DNA of 12,087 nt from Archaeoglobaceae archaeon (GTDB lineage Archaea > Halobacteriota > Archaeoglobi > Archaeoglobales > JdFR-42). Both the position numbers and the translations under genes were made by a program. Location of the stretch: the NCBI GenBank assembly GCA_015523685.1, contig WAJW01000158.1, forward strand, positions 1 through 12,087. Reading direction: 5' to 3'. A model generated the notes under the pieces. The model was not told the DNA's origin, ran no database searches, and worked only from the letters and a program-made list of their open reading frames with translations. Below are positions 6,302 through 12,087 of this stretch, piece by piece (the stretch's first letter is position 1; each line of letters begins with the position of its first letter).

Positions 6302-6909
6302 CACTTATCTCCTCCCTTGATGAGCGTTCCTATTACCTCATCCCCCAGTATATAACCTTTTACTCTTTCGGGGTTATTTCCATTGACGACAAAACAGTCC
6401 GTTTCATACTTCATGAGTATGCCGGGTGTCACGGGATCCAGACAGGAGGTAATCCCGGTGAGCTCCCCTGCTCTGACCTCTTCCCTCAGAACACCCCCGA
6501 TCTCAACTCCGTCGACATCTGTCACCTTGACCATCATTGCATCATGTTCCCCCGCTATCCATGCTGCAATTGCATCCGATGTGACGCTCCACGATCTGGG
6601 GAGAGGATCCTCTTTTCTCATCAGATTGTAGGGCTTTAAAATAACAGGTTCCCTTGAAAATTCCGGAACATCCGTCAGCCGGTATCTTCCATCCGAAAGA
6701 AAATAGGCGTACTGATCCATTGCAAGAATGGACATCCAGTGAGCTGAATCATCGGACACATCGTATATATCGTAAACAACCTTAACGAGATCAGAAAACA
6801 GTCCTCCTCCAGGAACTATAAGCATTTCCCTGTCTGTATCTTCAAGGGCTTTCAGAATTTTTCTCCCCATGTGCATCACACTGCCCCCGATCTTTATCAC
6901 GTACCTCAT
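6301..6909 (-). CDS. mfnE: MfnE, aminomethylfuran phosphate kinase of methanofuran biosynthesis
   Basis: A 202-residue amino acid kinase-fold protein. MfnE phosphorylates [5-(aminomethyl)furan-3-yl]methyl phosphate to the diphosphate used to build methanofuran. What is seen: N-terminal VIKIGGS with Lys6, PGGG at 33-36, SDDSAHWMSILAMDQY (52-67), PLPRSW (102-107) followed by TSDAIAAWIAG (110-120), and the ATP-site stretch KVTDVDGV (128-135). These middle blocks are specific for this family rather than for acetylglutamate or uridylate kinases. The ATG overlaps the mfnF stop by four bases (ATGA). The adjacent mfnF supports the assignment strongly. Confidence 0.88.
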   Translation of the reverse strand: MRYVIKIGGSVMHMGRKILKALEDTDREMLIVPGGGLFSDLVKVVYDIYDVSDDSAHWMSILAMDQYAYFLSDGRYRLTDVPEFSREPVILKPYNLMRKEDPLPRSWSVTSDAIAAWIAGEHDAMMVKVTDVDGVEIGGVLREEVRAGELTGITSCLDPVTPGILMKYETDCFVVNGNNPERVKGYILGDEVIGTLIKGGDK

Positions 6910-7877
6910 CGGTCTTCCCCCAGATGTCTTTCCAGGAGTTTTGCGGTGGCATAGGCTGGAAAGACTTTCGATATCTCCTTACCATATTCTCTGGTGAGGG
7001 AGATGAACTCCAGTCCAAGGATTTCCGTGGCGGATTTTATCAGGAATTCTCCCATTCCCCCTCCAATAACCGTGTCTATTCCATACCTTTCAGAAATCCT
7101 GGCGATTCCCCTTTCAATAACCTCCAGCAGTTTCTCTTTGGCCTGAAATGCTATTTTTACGGCGTTATTTACACCGAGTTCCTCCAGATCACAGCATACC
7201 GTTCTTGCGATTCGTCTCAGACAATCCTCCCTCTTTTTTCCCCTTCCGTCGGGAGTGTCACATGAATAGTCCTCCTCTTCCAGATCACCGGTTACAATAA
7301 GGGCATCACCTGTGGAGGAGAAATATTCAGGGGAGGATGGGATTTCCCCATCTATATCGACAACAGGTAAGAGAAAACTGAGATTTGTCCTCAGGGCGCC
7401 AACATAAATGAGTTCTCCCCTTTTCAATCTTTCAAAATCTGTCTTTCCAGCCATCACATCTCCGTCAACGAGGGGTATGATGTCGGTGGTTGTGGATCCG
7501 ACATCCACGAAGATTGCGTTTGAAAAGCTCTCCAGAAGAAATCTGGCTGATGCAAGCCAGTTGGGTGAGAAAAAGAGCTCGAATCTGGATGCATTTTTAT
7601 GGAATGCCCCATCAATTCCGAAAAAGTACACATTCTTAAAGATTTTCTGAGCCTCATCGGCTATTCTCTTTATCCCCTCTTTTTTAGTGTTAAATGCATC
7701 TGAAAGTTCTCCGGTGATCACTATTCCGGCATATTCCGGCTGGAAAAGATTCTCAATATTTTTAAGGGAGCGGTTTACCGATTTCTCAATCCAGAGGGGG
7801 TTGTATCTGAAATACACCTTCCCATATGTGTCGCAGGCCTTGACGTTCGCTCCTCCTATGTCTATTCCGACTATCAT
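6906..7877 (-). CDS. mfnF: MfnF, condensing enzyme of methanofuran biosynthesis (ASKHA fold)
   Basis: A 323-residue protein of the acetate kinase/Hsp70/actin-like fold, older name 'H4MPT-linked C1 transfer pathway protein'. MfnF joins the aminomethylfuran diphosphate made by MfnE to gamma-glutamyltyramine. What is seen: phosphate-1 loop GIDIGGANVKA (4-14), SPNWLASARF (104-113), phosphate-2 loop FVDVGSTTTDIIPL (123-136), and the adenosine-site GGGMGEF (272-278). The ATG at 7877 is chosen because it begins with the GIDIGG strand and sits one base after the upstream stop, with GAGGT in range. A longer in-frame start at 7937 would add 20 atypical residues and overlap the upstream gene. The stop overlaps the mfnE start. 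Confidence 0.87.
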   Translation of the reverse strand: MIVGIDIGGANVKACDTYGKVYFRYNPLWIEKSVNRSLKNIENLFQPEYAGIVITGELSDAFNTKKEGIKRIADEAQKIFKNVYFFGIDGAFHKNASRFELFFSPNWLASARFLLESFSNAIFVDVGSTTTDIIPLVDGDVMAGKTDFERLKRGELIYVGALRTNLSFLLPVVDIDGEIPSSPEYFSSTGDALIVTGDLEEEDYSCDTPDGRGKKREDCLRRIARTVCCDLEELGVNNAVKIAFQAKEKLLEVIERGIARISERYGIDTVIGGGMGEFLIKSATEILGLEFISLTREYGKEISKVFPAYATAKLLERHLGEDR

Positions 7878-7878
7878 G

Positions 7879-8616
7879 CTAAAGTACAAACCTCTGCATG
7901 TCTCTTCCAAGTGGATAGTTCGCAGAGGCCTCTTCATGGGGCGGATAGAAATGGCTTATGTGGGTGAAAATAACCTTCCTTGCATTGAGTGACTTTGCAA
8001 GTCTGTATGCCTCTCCCGCATTCATGTGCTTCTTAAGGTTGAACCCTTCGGGGGCAATCGCATCGGCTATCATCAGATCAGCATCCCGCATAATTTCCAA
8101 GCTTTCTTCGGGTATATTCGTGTTTGTATCACCTGTAATTACAACTTTTTTTGAGGAATTTTCTATGGCCAGACCGAGAGATCTCTCCATGGGTGGATGA
8201 TTCACATCGAACAGTGTTATTTTAAGCCCGAACAGTTCGAAGGGACTGTACGCTTCTCTCTCAATGGGTCTGTACCTCATAAAATGCAGGAAGCCTCCAA
8301 TATATTTCAGAACTTCTCTTGCACTGTAAACCCTGACTCCATTCTGGACCCTGTAAAAGTCTCCAAATCCTGCAAAGTGGTCATAGTGTCCGTGTGTCCA
8401 TATAACCGCATCGACCTTATGAACGTCTGCCCTCAAGAGCTGAAGCCTCATGTCCGGACTCGTGTCAATGAGGATGTTTCTCCCGTTGTTCTTCACAAGA
8501 ATTGAAAATCTGGTTCTGCACCACCCCTCTATTCTTGCGTCTCTGCATGTCTTGCAGTTACACCCGATTTTTGGGGTGCCGGTTGCATCTCCCGTGCCAA
8601 GAAGAACGATCTCCAT
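7879..8616 (-). CDS. PhnP-like metallo-beta-lactamase-fold phosphodiesterase
   Basis: A 245-residue protein of the COG1235 group, whose characterised member PhnP hydrolyses ribose 1,2-cyclic phosphates. Motifs: GTGDATGTP (7-15), cysteines C19, C21, C24 and C33 that would bind the extra structural zinc seen in PhnP, THGHYDH (His75, His77, Asp79, His80), His140, TGDT (Asp163) and FTHISH (His219). All catalytic metal ligands appear intact. No phosphonate genes are near, so a PhnP role in C-P lyase is unlikely. The gene lies between an AAA+ ATPase and mfnF, overlapping the first by one base (TGATG) and ending one base before mfnF. Its substrate is unknown; a cyclic-phosphate or phosphodiester intermediate of cofactor synthesis is possible but is inference. 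Confidence 0.85.
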   Translation of the reverse strand: MEIVLLGTGDATGTPKIGCNCKTCRDARIEGWCRTRFSILVKNNGRNILIDTSPDMRLQLLRADVHKVDAVIWTHGHYDHFAGFGDFYRVQNGVRVYSAREVLKYIGGFLHFMRYRPIEREAYSPFELFGLKITLFDVNHPPMERSLGLAIENSSKKVVITGDTNTNIPEESLEIMRDADLMIADAIAPEGFNLKKHMNAGEAYRLAKSLNARKVIFTHISHFYPPHEEASANYPLGRDMQRFVL

Positions 8617-9866
8617 CAGTCTCCTCCCCTGAGCACGAGTCTCTTTCTCACATCCTCGATCGAGATCTCGAGATCAGCCTGACTTATCTCTTTCTTTCCA
8701 TTGAGGAGAGAAGATAGCACAGCCTCTCTTACAACAAGCCTGAGATCCGCTCCTGTAAATCCATCTGTTTTCTCTGCAACCCTGTTGATATCAAAATCTC
8801 CCTTCACTCTATACAGTATCTTCTCAAGTATTTTCCTTCTGAGCTCTAAATCCGGAATGGGGAATTCGAGAACATTGTCGAATCGCCTCCATGCTGCCTG
8901 ATCCAGTAGCTGGGGGTGATTTGTTGCAGCGATCAGCAGAACACCATCCTCAACCAGATTTATCTCGTCTATTGCTTTGAGCAGAGTATTCACCGCCCTT
9001 TTAACTGCTGCATGCTCATCGGATGTTCTCGTTTTTGCAACATAGTCAAATTCATCAATGAAGAGAATGCATGGGCTGAGTTTTTTGGCAAGTTCAAAGA
9101 CTCTCTCAATATTTTTGGATGTCTCTCCAAGATACTGGCTGGTAATCATGGAGAGCTTGACCTCCACAAGAGGTATGAAAAGTTTTGAGGAAAGTGCCCG
9201 GGCAGTAGAAGTTTTGCCTGTGCCCGGAGGTCCTATGAAAAGGAGCTTACCGATGTCATACAGGCCTATCTCTCTGAGATAATCTCTGTTTCTGATCGCG
9301 ATCTCTATCTTGCTTATCTCCTCCCTCTGTTCCGGAGACAGAACTATATCATCGAATGTGACCCTCACGTCCTCGGGGGAAACCACTTTTACAAGTTTCA
9401 GCATATCGGATGTGTCTTCATCCTCTTCCAGCTTCGATATCAGTGCCGACAGCCATTCCCTGTCACTCTCCTTTGGAAGATTCTTTTCCCTCGCTCTGGC
9501 ATAGGATACCTCAACAGAGTCGTAGTTTTCATAGTGGTACGCCAGAACAGGATTGAGCTCGATTTTTTCCACATCTGCATTCTTGAGATACCACTTTGAT
9601 CCCACATCGAGAACTGTAATTCTGCACTGGCCGTTGAATCTGTTTATATCGATAAATGGCAGGTCTTTCAGTGTCTCTTCACCATCCATTCCGGTATAGT
9701 TCTTTATATGCTCGAGGGTAACCGCGAGGGGTCTCTGTATTTTTCCATCCCCGTGATTCCAGAAGAGTTTTCTTATTTTCTTTGGAAGGTCATCCTCGGT
9801 CAGATGTTCATACCTGTTGTACAGTTCTGCGGTTAGCAGAAGTTCCACGATATCAACTGTCTTCAT
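8616..9866 (-). CDS. AAA+ ATPase with an unassigned N-terminal domain
   Basis: A 416-residue protein. The C-terminal part (about 165-410) is a classic AAA module: Walker A GPPGTGKT 212-219, Walker B ILFIDE 267-272, sensor 1 AATN 313-316, arginine finger pair R327/R328 (WRRFD), and sensor 2 GADL 372-375. It resembles the Cdc48/proteasome-activating and FtsH-like branch but has one ATPase domain and no protease motif. The N-terminal 160 residues are unlike the Cdc48 N domain or the proteasomal coiled coil; they contain an FNGQCRITVLDVGSKWYLKNA-like stretch in pieces (77-97) and I cannot assign a family. It is the first gene of the operon, with GGAGG seven to eight bases before the ATG. A hexameric unfoldase or remodelling enzyme is inferred; the target is unknown. 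Confidence 0.87.
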   Translation of the reverse strand: MKTVDIVELLLTAELYNRYEHLTEDDLPKKIRKLFWNHGDGKIQRPLAVTLEHIKNYTGMDGEETLKDLPFIDINRFNGQCRITVLDVGSKWYLKNADVEKIELNPVLAYHYENYDSVEVSYARAREKNLPKESDREWLSALISKLEEDEDTSDMLKLVKVVSPEDVRVTFDDIVLSPEQREEISKIEIAIRNRDYLREIGLYDIGKLLFIGPPGTGKTSTARALSSKLFIPLVEVKLSMITSQYLGETSKNIERVFELAKKLSPCILFIDEFDYVAKTRTSDEHAAVKRAVNTLLKAIDEINLVEDGVLLIAATNHPQLLDQAAWRRFDNVLEFPIPDLELRRKILEKILYRVKGDFDINRVAEKTDGFTGADLRLVVREAVLSSLLNGKKEISQADLEISIEDVRKRLVLRGGD

Positions 9867-9911
9867 ATCTGGCCTCCTGTCAAAATATCTCCAAGATGTT
9901 GAAGGTAATGG

Positions 9912-9926
9912 TTAATAAATTTTTTC
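9912..9926 (-). promoter_or_regulatory. BRE/TATA promoter of the long minus-strand operon
   Basis: The minus strand reads an A-rich GAAAAAA followed by TTTATTAA, about 46-53 bases before the AAA ATPase start. A start site about 25 bases downstream leaves a leader of about 22 bases, just long enough for the GGAGG before the ATG. Confidence 0.5.
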
Positions 9927-10068
9927 TTGATATGTGCAAACCGGCTCCTTTCTCCGAATTTTTTATCATGGATGGCAGTGCATATCGGATGTGTGGGCTG
10001 AAAACCAAAAGTATTAAGTACCTTATGATAATAATGGTAATTGTAATGAAAGAGAAATAGTGGTAGTG

Positions 10069-10797
10069 ATGGAACAGAGGGTTGTTGAAAGGAAAAGATA
10101 CGAAATCAAGAATAAAAAAACCGGCATCCTTCTGTTAGACAGGAATCTTGATGGTGGATTGCCAGAAGGTTCTCTGGTCTGTGTTTATGCAAATCCCAAG
10201 AGCATGGCAGAGGTTTTTCTTTATCAGTTTGCAACATCGAGGAAGACGTACTATTTCAATACATCGAGGCACTTCAAGCACATAACAGCCAACATGGAAG
10301 CAATGAAGTTCGAGGTGGATAATGTAGAATTCGTGGACATATACTCTCAGTATTACCTTGATGAATACGGGAGGTTCATTCTTGAAGATCGATTCAGGGA
10401 TAAAGAGATATTTGATTTCGTGGATCACACTCTAAATACGATAGTTGAAAAAAAAGAGGATGCCAATCTGATTTTTGATAGCTTCTCCTTCTTTTTAACC
10501 CTCGATGTTCCTCAGTCTCTGAAAGAATGGCTTCTGAATAAACTCTATTCCGTTTCCAAAGAGACCGGACATCTGATCTATCTGTACGTCATCAAGGATC
10601 TACAGCCTTCCCACCTTGAGTACATGGTTCTCAACATATCCGATGTTATATTTGATATCGAGCTTGAACGACTTGGCGAGAGGGTTGTGAACAAGCTTGC
10701 CATTCCGAAGATAAGAGGGAGAACCCCCGTATCCGAACTTATAAGATTCAAGGTCTATGAGGGTGTTCAGATAGATACGGCAAGGGATATTGCCTGA
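10069..10797 (+). CDS. RecA/KaiC-superfamily protein with degenerate Walker A
   Basis: A 242-residue protein built like a single KaiC/RadA-type RecA domain. LLLDRNLDGGLPEGSLVCVY (21-40) matches the 'GGLPxGS' entry strand of that family, but where a GxxGxGKT loop should stand the sequence is ANPKSMAEVFLYQF (41-54), with no Gly-Lys-Thr. The Walker B-like strand survives as LIFDSFSFF (134-142), an hhhhDS form common in KaiC relatives. ATP binding is therefore probably lost or altered. Similar 'PxSMAE/PxxQxE' variants exist in archaeal RAD55-like proteins near regulators. ATG 10069 is preferred; GTG 10060 and 10066 are in frame. A possible TATA (TATTAAGTA, 10012-10020) precedes it. A sensory or regulatory role is inference. 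Confidence 0.72.
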   Translation: MEQRVVERKRYEIKNKKTGILLLDRNLDGGLPEGSLVCVYANPKSMAEVFLYQFATSRKTYYFNTSRHFKHITANMEAMKFEVDNVEFVDIYSQYYLDEYGRFILEDRFRDKEIFDFVDHTLNTIVEKKEDANLIFDSFSFFLTLDVPQSLKEWLLNKLYSVSKETGHLIYLYVIKDLQPSHLEYMVLNISDVIFDIELERLGERVVNKLAIPKIRGRTPVSELIRFKVYEGVQIDTARDIA

Positions 10798-10820
10798 ACC
10801 CGAACAGATAATGGACAAGG

Positions 10821-10828
10821 TTTATATC
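10821..10828 (+). promoter_or_regulatory. TATA box for the winged-helix gene, leaderless
   Basis: TTTATATC centred about 24 bases before the ATG at 10848. There is no Shine-Dalgarno sequence, so transcription probably starts at or next to the start codon. Confidence 0.6.
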
Positions 10829-10847
10829 AATAATTCCGGTTGATAAT

Positions 10848-11066
10848 ATGGGTGATATCGTGGGTTCTGATCTGAATAAAGAAATTTTGAAAGCCCTGAG
10901 AGATCTGGGGAGAGAGGCAACATCAAAGGAAATCGCCGAGAAAATTGGAGTTCAAACCTCCAAAGTTTCATGCAGACTTGCTCCACTCAGAAAAAAGGGT
11001 CTGCTTGACTCACCTGAAAAGGGTAAGTGGGTCATCACAGAAAAGGGAATTCAGGAAGTCCAGTGA
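10848..11066 (+). CDS. Small winged-helix DNA-binding protein
   Basis: A 72-residue single-domain protein. Residues 8-50 form a helix-turn-helix, with the turn around SKEIAEKIGVQTSKVSCRL (26-44) and the recognition helix at VQTSKVSCRLAPLRKKG. The wing follows as LLDSPEKGKWVITEKG (52-67). This layout is of the MarR/ArsR-like archaeal 'HTH' type with no ligand-binding extension, so it would act as a simple transcription factor or a subunit. It stands alone behind its own TATA box, 50 bases after the RecA-like gene, and is followed by a membrane protein gene with the same TATA core. Targets are unknown. Confidence 0.82.
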   Translation: MGDIVGSDLNKEILKALRDLGREATSKEIAEKIGVQTSKVSCRLAPLRKKGLLDSPEKGKWVITEKGIQEVQ

Positions 11067-11090
11067 TCCATCCGGATTTCTGAAAAAATA

Positions 11091-11098
11091 TTTATATC
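11091..11098 (+). promoter_or_regulatory. TATA box for the four-helix membrane protein gene
   Basis: TTTATATC, identical to the box at 10821, preceded by an A-run that could serve as BRE. It lies 22-29 bases before the ATG at 11120 and no Shine-Dalgarno sequence follows, so the mRNA is probably leaderless. Confidence 0.6.
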
Positions 11099-11119
11099 AG
11101 AAAATTTTTTTTATTCTTC

Positions 11120-11512
11120 ATGGAGAGGCCAACAGGTGTTACAATTCTGGCTGTTCTTGAGATAATCGCAGGTATATTGATGCTTTTCGGGACTGCCGGG
11201 ATGCTGTTCCTGGCAACTCTCGGAGGAAAGATGCCCGGGGTTGGCATATTCTTCGGTATGTTTGCCCTGGCGATGGCTTTTATATTCATAGTTCTTGCAG
11301 TTCTGGCATTCGTTGTGGCGTACGGATTGTGGAATGGCAGGGGCTGGGCCTGGTGGCTTGCAATCATCCTTTCGGCCATAAGCCTGATAACCAATCTTGG
11401 TTCACTTGTGACGGGAAATCCTGGAGGTATCGTGGGACTCGTGATTGCCATTGTGATCCTGTACTACCTGACGAGACCTCATGTGAAACGCTTCTTTGGA
11501 AGACCCGCATAG
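11120..11512 (+). CDS. Four-helix membrane protein, DUF2127-like
   Basis: A 130-residue integral membrane protein beginning MERPTGVTILAVLEIIAG. Four hydrophobic segments lie at about 6-34, 42-69, 75-95 and 103-121, separated by short loops, the third following a WNGRGWAWW turn (71-79). It ends in a basic cytoplasmic-type tail (RPHVKRFFGRPA). The RPTGVTILA start and YGLWNGRGWAWWLAI block resemble small archaeal/bacterial membrane proteins of the DUF2127 kind, for which no function is established. It has no charged pore or enzyme motif. No signal peptide is separate from helix 1. Function is unknown. Confidence 0.75.
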   Translation: MERPTGVTILAVLEIIAGILMLFGTAGMLFLATLGGKMPGVGIFFGMFALAMAFIFIVLAVLAFVVAYGLWNGRGWAWWLAIILSAISLITNLGSLVTGNPGGIVGLVIAIVILYYLTRPHVKRFFGRPA

Positions 11513-11556
11513 CTTTTATTTAATTTATCCATCGTGGGCAGGATAAAATACCAAAA

Positions 11557-11566
11557 GTTAAAAATA
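11557..11566 (+). promoter_or_regulatory. TATA box for tRNA-Phe
   Basis: GTTAAAAATA with an upstream CCAAAA (BRE-like), 25-34 bases before the first base of tRNA-Phe. Confidence 0.5.
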
Positions 11567-11590
11567 CCTCCTGTTGGTGTATCCTTTGAG

Positions 11591-11664
11591 GCCCGGGTAG
11601 CTCAGCCAGGGAGAGCGTGCGGCTGAAGACCGCATTGTCGCCGGTTCAAATCCGGCCCCGGGCA
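11591..11664 (+). tRNA. tRNA-Phe, anticodon GAA
   Basis: A complete cloverleaf: acceptor GCCCGGG/CCCGGGC with discriminator A, D stem GCTC/GAGC, anticodon stem TGCGG/CCGCA with loop CTGAAGA (anticodon GAA), and T arm GCCGG-TTCAAAT-CCGGC. It is 74 bases long with no intron; no CCA is encoded (CTT follows). Confidence 0.97.
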
Positions 11665-11711
11665 CTTGATTTTATGTCCAATTCCCTACACTTTCGCCCC
11701 ATTCTTTTCTC

Positions 11712-12087
11712 TTATATTCCTACTCCGCGAGGTTGATTGCAATGCCCGTTGTTGATGTCTACGGCTATGATAAACGATTCCAGAGGTAGTTTGATTTCCT
11801 GGAGGAATCTGAATGTTCTCTGCAAATAGCACCATGCACAACTGAAAGGACAACCATTAGCTCATTTTAGCTTTATGAAATGCGGGCATACAACATCCGT
11901 ATCTTTCTCCGGGATGGTGTTTTATCGAACAATTTGACAATGGACCCATCTCCCACTTTAACCACTCTTTTTTCAATCTCTCCATGCAGGTTGGGGACTT
12001 CTTCAATGAAAACCCTGGCATTTCGCTTTCGATCTTATCTCCAAAAGAATATAAATCCTTTTGGAATGTACGTTTCTGATGAATTAG
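11712..12087 (-). pseudogene. Decayed radical SAM gene, spore photoproduct lyase-like, 5' end beyond window
   Basis: Three consecutive minus-strand frames join into one protein. Frame 1 is open from the window edge (KDLYSFGDKIESE) to about 12022. After a one-base loss in an A-run (12021-12023) frame 2 gives NARVFIEEVPNLHGEIEKRV and runs to LFDKTPS. After a one-base loss in a C-run (11911-11913) frame 3 gives PEKDTDVVCPHFIKLK, then TGA at 11862-11864 where a Trp codon is expected, then ANGCPFSCAWCYLQRTFRF. CPFSCAWC is the CxxxCxxC motif that binds the radical SAM 4Fe-4S cluster (codons at 11850-11852, 11838-11840, 11829-11831). The CPHF...GCPF.CAWCYLQ.TFRF pattern is that of the spore photoproduct lyase-like group. 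After TFRF the frame stays open to a stop at 11712-11714, but I see no homology. The rest of the gene is missing or decayed past recognition. Sequencing error could explain the homopolymer losses, less easily the TGA and the missing C-terminal half. Confidence 0.75.

Noticed and set aside
6924..7265. Plus-strand ORF of 113 codons opposite mfnF.
   Set aside because: It is antisense to a gene with clear family motifs, and its protein shows no recognisable feature.
7878..7937. Longer start for mfnF, adding 20 residues.
   Set aside because: It would overlap the phosphodiesterase gene by about 59 bases, and family members begin right at the GIDIGG strand.
12044..12056. TATA-like string on the minus strand at the start of the pseudogene region.
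   Set aside because: It overlaps codons of the first pseudogene frame, which is open from the window edge, so it is more likely coding sequence than a promoter.
1..12087. Mobile elements, CRISPR repeats, toxin-antitoxin or defence genes.
   Set aside because: I found no transposase or integrase motif, no regularly spaced repeats, no target-site duplications at the tRNA genes and no nuclease/antitoxin pair.

Overview
The window is chromosomal DNA of a euryarchaeon that uses methanofuran/tetrahydromethanopterin C1 chemistry: a methanogen, an ANME-type methanotroph or an Archaeoglobales member. The support is an archaeal aEF-1beta gene with its usual zinc-ribbon partner, two methanofuran-biosynthesis genes (mfnF, mfnE), archaeal TATA boxes about 25 bases before tRNAs and start codons, apparently leaderless genes, and tRNA genes without encoded CCA. 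The sequence alone does not fix the genus. I saw no mobile element, CRISPR array or phage gene.

Layout. Bases 1-490 are AT-rich and hold no convincing gene. From 1580 down to 491 (minus) lie tRNA-Gln(UUG) and a GalT-like HIT-superfamily nucleotidyltransferase. An endonuclease IV-like TIM-barrel protein follows on the minus strand (2450-1623). It is divergent from a plus-strand cobalt (or nickel) ECF importer operon, cbiM-cbiN-cbiO-cbiQ (2565-5026). That operon ends 9 bases from the end of a long convergent minus-strand operon (9866-5036).

Read in transcription order, the long operon encodes an AAA+ ATPase, a PhnP-like metallo-beta-lactamase-fold hydrolase, MfnF, MfnE, a four-CxxC zinc-ribbon protein, aEF-1beta, a glyoxalase II-like hydrolase and a 57-residue charged protein of unknown function. 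Junctions are TGATG, TAATG or ATGA overlaps or gaps of at most 16 bases, so translational coupling is likely. It puts late methanofuran assembly in one transcript with an elongation-factor module.

From 10069 rightward are a RecA/KaiC-superfamily protein with a destroyed Walker A motif, a small winged-helix protein, a four-helix membrane protein and tRNA-Phe(GAA). The last two protein genes have the same TATA core, placed for leaderless transcription.

The right edge (12087 to about 11712, minus) holds what no intact reading frame shows: a decayed radical SAM gene of the spore photoproduct lyase-like type. Its CxxxCxxC motif is intact, but the frame is broken by two one-base deletions and an apparent TGG-to-TGA change.
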